Below, piece after piece: positions 13,183 to 22,302 of a stretch of DNA of 64,000 nucleotides. The position numbers and the translations under genes are program-made. Every line of letters starts with the position of its first letter. The first letter of the stretch is position 1. The DNA lies in assembly GCF_900230255.1 (NCBI RefSeq), contig NZ_OCNJ01000015.1:1-64000 (forward strand). Direction: 5' to 3'. The DNA comes from Caenispirillum bisanense. Its GTDB lineage: Bacteria > Pseudomonadota > Alphaproteobacteria > Rhodospirillales > Rhodospirillaceae. The notes beneath the pieces are model-generated. The model searched no databases. It worked only from the letters and a program-made list of their open reading frames with translations, and was not told the DNA's origin.

Positions 13183-13214
13183 AAGGGGCCGGGTCGCGAA
13201 CGACCCGGCCCCTT
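13183..13214 (-). terminator. Terminator after the NIT-domain chemoreceptor gene
   Basis: A perfect 14-bp stem (AAGGGGCCGGGTCG, 13183-13196) with loop CGAA, followed on the minus strand by GCTTTTGC. It lies 40 bp past the stop of the chemoreceptor gene and separates it from the glp promoter region. Confidence 0.8.
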
Positions 13215-13253
13215 CCGGTGCGGCAGGTTTCGGTTGGCGGTCTTTCCGCTGCC

Positions 13254-15308
13254 TCAGGCGGCGCGAACCTCCATCAGGAAGCGGCGGACGGTTTCGCGCA
13301 ACGCGCCGCTGTCGCGGGTCAGGCGTTCGGAGGCGTGCAGCACGCCGCTCGCCGCCTGCCCGGCCTCGCTGGCCGCCGCCGTGACGCCGCCGATGTTGGC
13401 CGACACGTCGCCGGCGCCCTGCGACGCCTGGGCGATGTTGCGGGCGATTTCGGCGGTGGCGGCGTTCTGCTCCTCCACCGCCGAGGCGATGGCCGAGGCG
13501 GCATGGTCCACTTCGCGCACCATGCCGCCGATGGCGCCGATGGCCTCCACGGCGTGAGTGGTCGCCGACTGCACGTCGGTGATCTGGCGGCTGATGTCTT
13601 CCGTCGCCTTGGCGGTCTGGCCGGCGAGCTGTTTCACTTCGCTGGCGACGACCGCGAACCCCTTGCCGGCGTCGCCCGCGCGCGCCGCTTCGATGGTGGC
13701 GTTCAGGGCCAGCAGGTTGGTCTGGTCGGCGATGTCGGCGATGAGGCCGACGACCTCGCCGATCTTCTGCGCGCTGTCCGACAGGTGCGAGACGACGGTG
13801 GCCGTTTCCTCCGCCTGGGCGGCGGCGCGGCGGCTGACTTCGCTGCTCTCGGTGACGCGGCGCCCGATCTCGGCCGACGAGGCGTGCAGTTCCTCGGCCG
13901 AGGCGGCGACGGTTTCCACGTTGGCGCTGGCCTCCTCGGCGGCGGCGGAGACGGCGACGGCCTGCCGGCTGGTCTCCTCGGCGATGGCCGACATGCTCTC
14001 CGCCGTCGTTTCCAGTTCGTTGGCCGCACCGGCGACCGTGTCGAGCAGGGCGCTGACGGCGCTGTCGAAATCGGCGGTGAGGGCTTCGATGTGGGCGGCG
14101 CGGGCGGCGCGGGCTTCCTGCTCTCGCCGCTGGTCGGCGGCCAGCTGGTCGGCGCGGATCATGTGGTCGCGGAAGACCTCGACGGCGCGCGCCATGTCGC
14201 CAACCTCGTCCTCGCGGTCGAGCCCGGCGGGGACCATGCTGGTGTCGCCGTCGGCGAGGCGCTTCATCTCGTCGGTCAGCGCCCGCACGGGGCCGACGAT
14301 GCCGCGCACGATGACCGTCACCAGCACCAGCGTCACCGCCAGCAGCGCCACCGACACCGCCAGCGTCGCCGCGAAGGTGTTGCGCGCCACCGCCGAGAGG
14401 CCGGCGAGGCGGCCGGTCAGGTCGGCGGCGATGGTGTCCTCGACGCCCTTCATGAGGTCGATGCGGGCGGTGGCCGCCTTGAACCACGCCGGACCTTCGA
14501 TGCCGGTCGTGGCCGCGCCCATGCTTTCGATGCCGACGCGGCGCATGCGCTCCACGTCCTTGGCGGCCGGGCTGTCGGCGACGGCGGCGGCGGCGGTTTT
14601 CCAACCGTCCTCGGCGAAGGCCTGGAAGGTGGCGAGGAAGGCCCCCTGGGCACCGATCAGCGCGACGAAACGCTCGTGCAGGGCGGGATTGAAGGCGCCG
14701 GCGCCGAAGCCGGCCGCGCCCGTGGCGCGCTCGATGCCGGCGCGCTCCTTGGCTTGCAGGTAGGCGACGTAGGCCGCCACGCTGCGGGTGACGCCGGCGT
14801 TGGTCGACACCGCCGCCATGCGGGCGATGACGTCGAGGTTACCGGCGATGGTGGCGGTGTACCAGCCGATGGCGGCCGGCGTCTCGATGCCGCCGCCGTC
14901 GACGGCGCGGCGGGTGGCCGCCAGGTCGCCGAGGCGGGCTACGTCCTTGGTCACCTGATCGCGCAGCACCCGGTCGTCGGTATCGGCCGCGAGGATCTGG
15001 AACTGGGCCAGCAGCGTCGTGATCGCCTTGTCCGACAGGCGCCGCTGGTTGTCGAGCAGGGTGCGGAACTCGTCGCTGCGGGCGGCGAGGAAGCCGGCGG
15101 TGGCGCCGCGTTCCTTCTGCAGTTCATGGACGACTGCCGACACGGCCGGGGCGACGCCCGCCACTTCCTGCAGCCGCGACGCCTCGGTCATGGCCTGATA
15201 GGAACGCGCCGACTGCAGGACCGCGAAGGCTAGCAGACCGAGAATCGGGACCAGGACGGCCACGGCGATGCGGGTGCGGATGCGTCCGCGCGAAAGGAGC
15301 GCTTTCAT
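13254..15308 (-). CDS. Methyl-accepting chemotaxis protein with NIT sensor domain
   Basis: A transmembrane chemoreceptor of 684 residues. After a first membrane helix ([18 protein letters not shown]) comes a periplasmic helical domain of about 250 residues with [15 protein letters not shown], the hallmark of the NIT nitrate/nitrite-sensing domain. A second helix ([22 protein letters not shown]), a HAMP linker and a cytoplasmic signalling coiled coil follow, with hairpin tip [27 protein letters not shown]. The start at 15308 has a GGGGGAA site 8 nt upstream; an ATG at 15332 has none. The last residues are FLMEVRAA, without a CheR pentapeptide. Confidence 0.9.
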   Translation of the reverse strand: MKALLSRGRIRTRIAVAVLVPILGLLAFAVLQSARSYQAMTEASRLQEVAGVAPAVSAVVHELQKERGATAGFLAARSDEFRTLLDNQRRLSDKAITTLLAQFQILAADTDDRVLRDQVTKDVARLGDLAATRRAVDGGGIETPAAIGWYTATIAGNLDVIARMAAVSTNAGVTRSVAAYVAYLQAKERAGIERATGAAGFGAGAFNPALHERFVALIGAQGAFLATFQAFAEDGWKTAAAAVADSPAAKDVERMRRVGIESMGAATTGIEGPAWFKAATARIDLMKGVEDTIAADLTGRLAGLSAVARNTFAATLAVSVALLAVTLVLVTVIVRGIVGPVRALTDEMKRLADGDTSMVPAGLDREDEVGDMARAVEVFRDHMIRADQLAADQRREQEARAARAAHIEALTADFDSAVSALLDTVAGAANELETTAESMSAIAEETSRQAVAVSAAAEEASANVETVAASAEELHASSAEIGRRVTESSEVSRRAAAQAEETATVVSHLSDSAQKIGEVVGLIADIADQTNLLALNATIEAARAGDAGKGFAVVASEVKQLAGQTAKATEDISRQITDVQSATTHAVEAIGAIGGMVREVDHAASAIASAVEEQNAATAEIARNIAQASQGAGDVSANIGGVTAAASEAGQAASGVLHASERLTRDSGALRETVRRFLMEVRAA

Positions 15309-15496
15309 GGTGTAGTTCCCCCTGCCCCGCACCAGCGGGGCTGACGTTTCTTGGATGGTCGCGCCGGACGCCGAGGGCCGACTTGACTTTGGGCAAGCTT
15401 AGACCATGAAAGAGGTGGGGTCACCTGATGCCTTGCGCGCCGCCCCCGTTTTGCGGCACTGAAGGCGGCCGTTCTTTCCCCACAGGAGCCGCCGCC

Positions 15497-16024
15497 ATGG
15501 CCGACCGCGACGATGACGACGACGACGACATCCCCCTGCCCGCCGGCGGCAAGTTCTACATGACGCCCAAGGGCCACAAGACGCTGGTGGACGAACTCAA
15601 CCACCTGTGGAAGGAGCGCCGGCCGGAGGTGGTGCGCGTGGTCGAGTGGGCGGCGAGCCTGGGCGACCGCAGCGAGAACGCCGACTACATCGAAGGCAAG
15701 CGCGAGCTGCGCCGCCTCGACAAGCGCATCCGCTTCCTGCGCAAGCGGCTCGACAATGCGCTGGTGGTCGACCCGTCGGCCCAGTCGGACCGCTCCCGCG
15801 TCTACTTCGGCGCCACCGTCACTTACGTGAACAGCCGCGACGAGGAACGCACGGTCACCATCGTCGGCGTCGACGAGGCGGACCTGAACGACGGCAAGAT
15901 CAACTGGCTGTCGCCGGTCGCCCGCGCGCTCCTGAAGGCGGAGGTCGGCGACGAGGTGGAGGTGCGCACGCCCGGCGCCGTCGACGTGCTGGAGGTGTTG
16001 AAGATTTCCTATCCGAACGCTTGA
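15497..16024 (+). CDS. greB: Transcription elongation factor GreB with poly-Asp N-terminus
   Basis: A GreA/GreB-type factor of 175 residues that rescues backtracked RNA polymerase by stimulating transcript cleavage. The coiled-coil tip carries the catalytic acidic pair in LGDRSENADYIEGK, and the C-terminal FKBP-like half ends in VLEVLKISYPNA. Compared with typical GreB there is an added N-terminal tail with seven consecutive Asp residues before IPLPAGGKFYMTP. ATG at 15497 follows an AGGAG at 15484. It stands alone, upstream of and parallel to the amidohydrolase gene. Confidence 0.9.
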   Translation: MADRDDDDDDDIPLPAGGKFYMTPKGHKTLVDELNHLWKERRPEVVRVVEWAASLGDRSENADYIEGKRELRRLDKRIRFLRKRLDNALVVDPSAQSDRSRVYFGATVTYVNSRDEERTVTIVGVDEADLNDGKINWLSPVARALLKAEVGDEVEVRTPGAVDVLEVLKISYPNA

Positions 16025-16089
16025 GTTCGCCCCGGAAACCCGACACTCTCGAAGCCACCTGTCAAACAAATGAAACGGGGAGCTTCCAC

Positions 16090-17133
<1,044 letters not shown>

Positions 17134-17148
17134 GCGGCATCCCCGCCC

Positions 17149-17757
17149 CTACTCCGCCGCCAGGCGTTGCGCCTCGGCGAGCGGGGTGAGCGGGTCGCCG
17201 GCCTCCGGGCCGAAACACACCGCGAAGTCGGTGCAGACCTCGCAGTTGGGCGCCTTGCAGAGAACGATGCCCTCGCGGCCGCAGAGCTGGCGGTAGAAGA
17301 ACTTCTTCCACTTCATGTTCTGGGTGTTCTGCGCCGCCAGCGGGCCGAAGTGCCGTGTCAGCAGGGCCGACAGCTCGGTGCGGTCGCGCAGGCCGAGGTC
17401 CTGCCACAGGTGATTGGCGCCGAGGCTGCGGCGCGCTACCAGAACCGCCAGCCACGCCGCGGTGCGGCTGTTCGGGTCGCTGCGGTGGTCGAGCAGCAGT
17501 TGGACCAGGTCTTCCTCCTCCAGCGCCTCCTCGTCGGCGGCTGAGGCGCCGGGGGCATCGCGCAGCACATCCGTGCAGCCGGGGAAGAAGTGGTCGACCA
17601 CATCGGTCAAGGTGTCCGGCGCGAGACCCGTGCCGTCGGCAAGGGTCCGCGCCGGATCACCACGACAGACGGTGAGCACGCAGGCGAAGACATGGCGGTC
17701 GACGTACTCCCCCAAGCCACCGCTCGCCATGAGCCTGTGATACACCGTCTGCGTCAT
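17149..17757 (-). CDS. nifQ: NifQ, molybdenum donor for FeMo-cofactor synthesis
   Basis: A 202-residue protein whose C-terminus has the NifQ cysteine motif (CKAPNCEVCTDFAVC, Cys spacing 5-2-5) that binds an iron-sulfur/molybdenum cluster. It supplies molybdenum to the NifEN/NifH assembly machinery. It is the last gene of the nifE operon, 43 bp after fdxB. ATG at 17757 follows a strong AGGAGG (5 nt spacing); the longer N-terminal reading frame has no ribosome-binding site. It ends 15 bp from the convergent amidohydrolase gene. Confidence 0.92.
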   Translation of the reverse strand: MTQTVYHRLMASGGLGEYVDRHVFACVLTVCRGDPARTLADGTGLAPDTLTDVVDHFFPGCTDVLRDAPGASAADEEALEEEDLVQLLLDHRSDPNSRTAAWLAVLVARRSLGANHLWQDLGLRDRTELSALLTRHFGPLAAQNTQNMKWKKFFYRQLCGREGIVLCKAPNCEVCTDFAVCFGPEAGDPLTPLAEAQRLAAE

Positions 17758-17800
17758 GCGTCCCTCCTGTCGGGAAGGAAACTCGGATGCCGGCCGCCGG

Positions 17801-18097
17801 TCAGGCGGCGGCGGCGGCGTGCGTCTGGCAGTTGGCACCGCACACGGCGGCGCAGCTGTTGCAGCCGATGCACTTGCCGGAATTGGCGACGGTCATGACC
17901 TTGCGCTCGATCTCTTCGTCGTCGTCGAAGGGGTCGCACAGCTCGCCCTCGTCGTTGACGCCCTTCAGCTCCAGCACGCCCTGCGTACAGACCTTGAAGC
18001 AGCGGCCGCAGCCGATGCACGAGGCCATGTCGATGCTCTCGATGTACTTGGGCTCCCAGGGCGTCCCGTCGCGGGTCGCATAGGTCACGTTGGCCAT
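17801..18097 (-). CDS. fdxB: Nif-specific 2[4Fe-4S] ferredoxin (FdxB/ferredoxin III)
   Basis: A small acidic ferredoxin of 98 residues with two clusters: CIGCGRCFKVC and CIGCNSCAAVCGANC. The second Cys motif with the CGANCQTH ending is typical of nif-linked ferredoxin III. It probably donates electrons or clusters during nitrogenase assembly. The gene lies between the CCE_0567-type gene and nifQ, the same order as in Azospirillum. The ATG at 18097 follows GAGAGGGG. Confidence 0.92.
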   Translation of the reverse strand: MANVTYATRDGTPWEPKYIESIDMASCIGCGRCFKVCTQGVLELKGVNDEGELCDPFDDDEEIERKVMTVANSGKCIGCNSCAAVCGANCQTHAAAAA

Positions 18098-18168
18098 AGT
18101 GTCACCCCTCTCGATGGCCCCGTTTTCGAGGCCGTTCGCAGTTCGCTCTCTCGCGGGCGCAGGCTCTC

Positions 18169-18375
18169 TCAGCCCGCCGCGGCCTCCAGCGCCTTCAACT
18201 TGGCCCGCGCGGCCATGAGGGCGGCGTGGGCGTCGTAGGTCGCCTGCGCCACCTCCGGGATCTTCTCCCAGTCGGTCGGCAGTTCTTCCGACAGGTCGTG
18301 CAGGTTCATCTTCGCCGTGGTGGCGCGGGCCGAGAGCTTCTTCAGCTCCGCCTTCAGGTCGTCGATCTCGGACAT
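18169..18375 (-). CDS. CCE_0567-family small nif protein
   Basis: A 68-residue helical protein beginning MSEIDDLKAELKKLSARATTAKMNLHDLSEELP. Two amphipathic helices separated by a short turn form a likely hairpin. It corresponds to the small gene found after the NifX-associated gene in Azospirillum-type nif clusters (described as CCE_0567 family, metalloprotein). Its function is not settled. It starts 13 bp after the NifX-associated gene ends, so it is in the operon. Confidence 0.75.
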   Translation of the reverse strand: MSEIDDLKAELKKLSARATTAKMNLHDLSEELPTDWEKIPEVAQATYDAHAALMAARAKLKALEAAAG

Positions 18376-18388
18376 GCCGCCGTCTCCC

Positions 18389-18847
18389 TTACGCGTCCGC
18401 CACCTGCGGGTAGGTCTCGATCCACTTCACGGCGTCGGCCACCAGCTTCTCGCCGGCCTCGTTCAGCTTCTCGAAGGTCTCGAAGCCGAAGCGGTGGACG
18501 TCGCGCAGCGACTTCACCACGGCGACCAGGCGCCCGGTGGTCATGATGAGACGGCCGAAGCCCTCGTGGCTCATCTTCATCATGGGGCTGCACATGCGGC
18601 CCGTGCGGCGTTCCACCAGCAGGCCGACGGCGGCGTAGAACATCTCCACGCGCCACAGGATGTCGGGGTCCGGGTCGCCGATGATGGGGATCTCGCGGCG
18701 CTGTTCCTTGGTGACGATGAAGTCGGCCAGGAGCTGCGCGTCGTCCTTCTTCTCCCACGTGCCGTAGCTGTCGTGGGCGCGGATCTGGCGCACCAGTTCC
18801 TTCACGAAATCGCCGTCGAGGCCGGCCTCCAGAACGTCGGTGGTCAT
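18389..18847 (-). CDS. NifX-associated nitrogen fixation protein (DUF269)
   Basis: A 152-residue cytoplasmic protein of the DUF269/NifX-associated family. The characteristic central block [25 protein letters not shown] and the downstream [15 protein letters not shown] are readable. The family always accompanies nifX but the reaction is unknown; the linkage suggests a role in FeMo-cofactor trafficking. ATG at 18847 follows a GGAGGA site, 5 bp from the nifX stop. A longer frame starting upstream would overlap nifX and lacks a site. Confidence 0.88.
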   Translation of the reverse strand: MTTDVLEAGLDGDFVKELVRQIRAHDSYGTWEKKDDAQLLADFIVTKEQRREIPIIGDPDPDILWRVEMFYAAVGLLVERRTGRMCSPMMKMSHEGFGRLIMTTGRLVAVVKSLRDVHRFGFETFEKLNEAGEKLVADAVKWIETYPQVADA

Positions 18848-18852
18848 GTCCG

Positions 18853-19344
18853 TCAGTCCTCCATGAAGCTCATGTCGCGGTCTTCGGTCTGGGCCAGCGC
18901 CTTGCGCAGCCACGGCGGCGGGGCGCCGTTGAGCATGCCGACCATGCGGTCGAGCACCACGGTGATGGGCTCGGGCTGCGGCAGCTTGATGGGGTGCACC
19001 TTGGCCTGCACCACGCGCGCCGCCGCCGGGCCGCCGATGGCCTTGACGAACAGGATGGTGCAGCCGCCCAGCGCCGAGACCTTGCCGGCGATGCGGTCGT
19101 CGCCGTCCTCGGAATGCTTGCCTTCCTCGTTGCTCGTGTTGTCGAACTGCATGGCTTCGAGGAAGCGGTAGCCGTCCTTGGAGACTTCGTAGACGGCGAT
19201 GTTGCGGGCGCTGGCGAAATGCGCGTCGCAGGTCTTCAGATCCTGGGTGGTGAAGGCGATCTTCATGGTGCCCCTCTTGCGCTCGGCGCCGGCGGCATCG
19301 GCCGGCGCAGGGTCCTCAACCAGCCGCAGCGTGCGAACCGCCAT
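18853..19344 (-). CDS. nifX: NifX, FeMo-cofactor carrier
   Basis: A 163-residue protein of the NifX/NafY family that holds NifB-co or the VK precursor during transfer between NifEN and other assembly proteins. The body starts at [21 protein letters not shown] and contains the long conserved [26 protein letters not shown] core. A 26-residue extension ([12 protein letters not shown]) precedes it, also common in NifX. The ATG at 19344 follows AGGAGG and lies inside the 3' end of nifN (29-nt overlap), so the two are coupled. Confidence 0.93.
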   Translation of the reverse strand: MAVRTLRLVEDPAPADAAGAERKRGTMKIAFTTQDLKTCDAHFASARNIAVYEVSKDGYRFLEAMQFDNTSNEEGKHSEDGDDRIAGKVSALGGCTILFVKAIGGPAAARVVQAKVHPIKLPQPEPITVVLDRMVGMLNGAPPPWLRKALAQTEDRDMSFMED

Positions 19345-20692
19345 GGCGATCCTCCTGCCAGTCCTGCGGGCTGTGGGCGTGCTGGTTGTCGATGAAGGTG
19401 TTGGCGATGCCGCACATCAGGTCGCGGGTGCCGCGGTAGCCGATCAGCGTCTGGTGGCTCGCGCCGATGCGGTCGAACTGCGGGAAGCCGATGCGCACCA
19501 GCGGCACGCCCAGGCGCTCGCTCGCCTGACGGCCGTGGCTGTGGGTGACCAGCAGATCCGCCCCGGCGGTCGCCGCGCCCTCCTCCAGGTCCCACAGGTC
19601 GCCGACGACGATCTGCGCGCAAGGCAGCCGCTCCAGGTGCGGCGCCGCCACCGTGGTCACCACCGTCGCCAGCTCCGCCCCCAGGTCGGCGAACAGGCGC
19701 CCCACCGCCCACAGCAGGTCGGGTTCGGCGGCCAGCGCGATCTTCTTCTGGCCGAAGTGGAAGTGGCCGTCGAGCATGGCGTCCACCAGCTGGCTGCGCT
19801 GCCGGCGGTACTTGCGCGGCACCGGCTGGCCCGAGATGTCCGACAGCGCCACCATGAGGCGGTCCACTGCATCGAGCCCCGTCAGGCCGTCGAAGAAGCG
19901 CGTCGGCACGCCGGTGCGCGCCTCCAGCCGTTCGGCGGAGATGCGCATGTGCTCGCCGATGGCGATGGTGGCGACGGACCGGTGCATGCGGCCCATGTCG
20001 GCGAGCGTGGTGCCGCCGTAGGTGGTCGGCACGTACTGCCCCGGCAGGTGGCCGTCGAGCGAGCCGGCGAGGTCGGGCAGCACGATGGCCTCGAGCCCGA
20101 AGGCTTCGACGATCTCGCGCAGTTCCTCGACGTCGCCCGGCGTCATGTGGCAGCCGGCCAGGATGTTCACCTGCCGCAGGGCGCGGGTGCCGTCGGCGGC
20201 CGGCACGAAGGCGTCGATGATCGCCGCCACGGCCTTGCCCCAGCCTTCCTGCATGCCGCCGGCGAAGTCGGGCGTCGCGGCGAAGACCAGTTCACAGCCG
20301 GCCAGCGCTTCGGCGTTGCGGGCCTTGATGACGCGGATGTCGGCGCCGGTGTCCTCGCCGCGGGTTTCGGTCAGGCCGGTGGAGCAGATGCCGATGATCT
20401 TCGGCTTGGCCCGCTTGGAGATGTTGAGGACCGCCTGCTCCACGTTGTCCATGCCGCCGAGGATGGTGGTCACCTCGTTCATGGCGGTGGTCTGGAACGG
20501 GATGGCTTCCTTGAAGTGGCGCACCAGCAGCACGAGCCCGAAGGCGGTGCAGCCCTGGCTGCCGTGGAACAGCGGCAGGCAGCCGTCCAGCCCCAGGTAG
20601 GCCATGGCGGCCCCGAGTGGCGCCGACATCTTGAGCGGGTTGGTGGACGCCGACTTGCGGGCGACGACGAACTTGTCCGAGTGCTTCTGCAT
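19316..20692 (-). CDS. nifN: NifN, FeMo-cofactor scaffold subunit
   Basis: A 458-residue subunit of the NifEN scaffold, homologous to nitrogenase NifK. The N-terminal CLPLFHGSQGCTAFGLVLLVRHF supplies a cluster-ligand Cys, and ILAGCHMTPGDVEELREIVEAFG is a typical NifN block. It lies 5 bp behind nifE; ATG at 20692 is preceded by GAGGAGGG. The protein ends with a His-rich tail ([23 protein letters not shown]) that extends past the fold and overlaps the nifX start. Confidence 0.95.
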   Translation of the reverse strand: MQKHSDKFVVARKSASTNPLKMSAPLGAAMAYLGLDGCLPLFHGSQGCTAFGLVLLVRHFKEAIPFQTTAMNEVTTILGGMDNVEQAVLNISKRAKPKIIGICSTGLTETRGEDTGADIRVIKARNAEALAGCELVFAATPDFAGGMQEGWGKAVAAIIDAFVPAADGTRALRQVNILAGCHMTPGDVEELREIVEAFGLEAIVLPDLAGSLDGHLPGQYVPTTYGGTTLADMGRMHRSVATIAIGEHMRISAERLEARTGVPTRFFDGLTGLDAVDRLMVALSDISGQPVPRKYRRQRSQLVDAMLDGHFHFGQKKIALAAEPDLLWAVGRLFADLGAELATVVTTVAAPHLERLPCAQIVVGDLWDLEEGAATAGADLLVTHSHGRQASERLGVPLVRIGFPQFDRIGASHQTLIGYRGTRDLMCGIANTFIDNQHAHSPQDWQEDRHGGSHAAAG

Positions 20693-20697
20693 GGCCG

Positions 20698-22122
20698 TCA
20701 GCCCTCCTCGCCCTGGACGGCCGTGCCGTGCACCACGCCGTCGGCATCCCACGGCGCATCCTTCTGGATGAGCGCCCACATGGGGTTGTTGATCGCCTTG
20801 TCGAGCTGGCGCACCAGTTCCACCATGCCGATGTAGCCGGCGTAGGCGTAGTGGCGCTCCTGGTTGATGTCGAGCCAGGGCCGGCGGGCCTTCAGCGCGA
20901 TGAACTGGGTGCGGCCGCCCGACAGCATGATGTCGGCCTCGCCGTCTTCCAGCATGCGGTACATTTCCGGCGCCGGGATCTGGCCGACCAGGGCGCTCTC
21001 GTCGCCGTCCATGAGGTCGAGGGCGCGGGCCTTGTCGTTGACGGTGGCCTTGCGCACGCTGGTGCGCACCACCTCCATCCCCACCTCGTGCAGGGCGGAG
21101 ATCACCGACCAGCTCTTGTGGCCGCCGGTATAGAGCAGCACCTTGCGGCCCTCCAGGCGCGGCCGGAAAGCGCGGATGGCGGCCCAGGCCTTCTCTTCCT
21201 CCTCGGCGATCAGCGCCTCGGTGCGGTCGACCAGGTCGGCCGGCGCGCCGCGCTCGACCAGCATCTTCGCCATGGTGCGCAGGACGTCGGAGGTGTCCTC
21301 GATGCCGTAGAAGCTGCCCTCGAAGTAGGGGATGCCCCAGCGCTCCTGCATCTTGCGGCCGACGTTGATCATGGCCTGGGAGCACACCATCATGTTCACC
21401 CGCGCCCGGTGCGCCGACGCCACGTCGCGGAACTTGGCGTCGCCGGTGATGCAGGCGCGCAGGCGGATGCCGAGCTTTTCCAGCAGCGGCTTCACCTGCC
21501 ACAGCTCGCCCGACAGGTTGTACTCGCCGATGATGTTGACGTCGGTCGGGCCGGCGTCGTCGGGTTCCACCGTGCCGATGACGTAGTCGAGCAGCGCCTC
21601 GCCGCCCAGCTTGTTGCCGAGGTTCTTGGAGCCGACGAAGCCCGGCGCGTTGACCGGCACCACCGGACGGCCGAACTTCTCGGTCGCCGCCTCGCAGACC
21701 TTTTCGATGTCGTCGCCGATGAGGGCCGGGACGCAGGTCTGGTAGACGAACACCGCCGGCGGGTCGCGGTCGGCGATGACGTCGCGGATGGCCTTCCACA
21801 GCTTCTTCTCGCCGCCGTAGACGACGTCGAGTTCGCCCATGTCGGTGGTGAAGCCCATGCGGTAGAGCTGCGATCCCGACGAGGCGGCATGGCGGTTGTC
21901 CCACGCATTGCCGAGGCAGGCGATGGGGCCGTGGACCAGATGCACGACGTCGGTGATGGGCTGCAGCGCGATCAGCGCGCCGTCATAGGCGCAGCCGCCG
22001 GCGGCGGCGCCGGGCGTGAGGCCCTTGGTCGCGCAGCCCTTCTTGCGGTCGCTGGCGCTTTTGGCCTGGTTCTTTTCGCAGCCGGGCTCGTTGAAGAGCT
22101 CCTGCACTTTCTCTTTCAGCAT
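20698..22122 (-). CDS. nifE: NifE, FeMo-cofactor scaffold subunit
   Basis: A 474-residue subunit of the NifEN scaffold on which the iron-molybdenum cofactor precursor matures, homologous to NifD. The sequence starts MLKEKVQELFNEPGCEKN; conserved blocks are VHGPIACLGNAWDNRHAASSG, VFVYQTCVPALIGDD and the GFVGSKNLGNKLGGEA stretch. First gene of a seven-gene minus-strand operon, driven by the sigma-54 promoter at 22173-22187. The start at 22122 follows GGAGGACG; a more upstream ATG would cover the promoter and is rejected. Confidence 0.96.
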   Translation of the reverse strand: MLKEKVQELFNEPGCEKNQAKSASDRKKGCATKGLTPGAAAGGCAYDGALIALQPITDVVHLVHGPIACLGNAWDNRHAASSGSQLYRMGFTTDMGELDVVYGGEKKLWKAIRDVIADRDPPAVFVYQTCVPALIGDDIEKVCEAATEKFGRPVVPVNAPGFVGSKNLGNKLGGEALLDYVIGTVEPDDAGPTDVNIIGEYNLSGELWQVKPLLEKLGIRLRACITGDAKFRDVASAHRARVNMMVCSQAMINVGRKMQERWGIPYFEGSFYGIEDTSDVLRTMAKMLVERGAPADLVDRTEALIAEEEEKAWAAIRAFRPRLEGRKVLLYTGGHKSWSVISALHEVGMEVVRTSVRKATVNDKARALDLMDGDESALVGQIPAPEMYRMLEDGEADIMLSGGRTQFIALKARRPWLDINQERHYAYAGYIGMVELVRQLDKAINNPMWALIQKDAPWDADGVVHGTAVQGEEG

Positions 22123-22172
22123 GGCTCGTCCTCCGGGCGGGGAGTGGTCCCGAGGTGGTGCCCGGAGGATAA

Positions 22173-22187
22173 GCAACCGCCATGCCA
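22173..22187 (-). promoter_or_regulatory. Sigma-54 (RpoN) promoter of nifE
   Basis: On the minus strand the sequence is TGGCATGGCGGTTGC: TGGCA at -24, 6 bases, then TTGC at -12. GG and GC are exactly 10 bp apart as required. It lies about 50 bp upstream of the nifE ATG and about 80 bp downstream of the NifA-type site. Confidence 0.88.
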
Positions 22188-22232
22188 GACGGTTTATGCT
22201 GGATAATCAACAGCCTGACGTGGCGGCCGAGT

Positions 22233-22294
22233 GTCGCGTCCCCGCCAATTGTCGCATGTCGGACACCGACAGGCCGACACGACGGGGACGCGAC
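22233..22294. repeat. 12-bp inverted repeat enclosing the NifA site
   Basis: GTCGCGTCCCCG (22233-22244) and CGGGGACGCGAC (22283-22294) are perfect inverted copies 38 bp apart. The loop holds the NifA site and a 6-bp hairpin TGTCGG-ACA-CCGACA at 22257-22271. It starts 9 bp past the chemoreceptor stop, so as RNA it may be that gene's terminator although no T-run follows. Confidence 0.6.
22250..22265. promoter_or_regulatory. NifA upstream activator sequence
   Basis: A TGT-N10-ACA element, the NifA binding consensus, centred about 70-75 bp upstream of the -24 element (roughly -95 from the predicted transcription start). This is the normal distance for loop-mediated activation. Its inner 10 bases are CGCATGTCGG. 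It lies in the loop of an inverted repeat. Confidence 0.8.
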
Positions 22295-22302
22295 GGGCGT
22301 CG

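Noticed and set aside
22257-22271. TGTCGG-ACA-CCGACA as a second NifA site
   Set aside because: The spacing between TGT and ACA is nine, not ten, and it overlaps the real site. Treated as a small hairpin instead.
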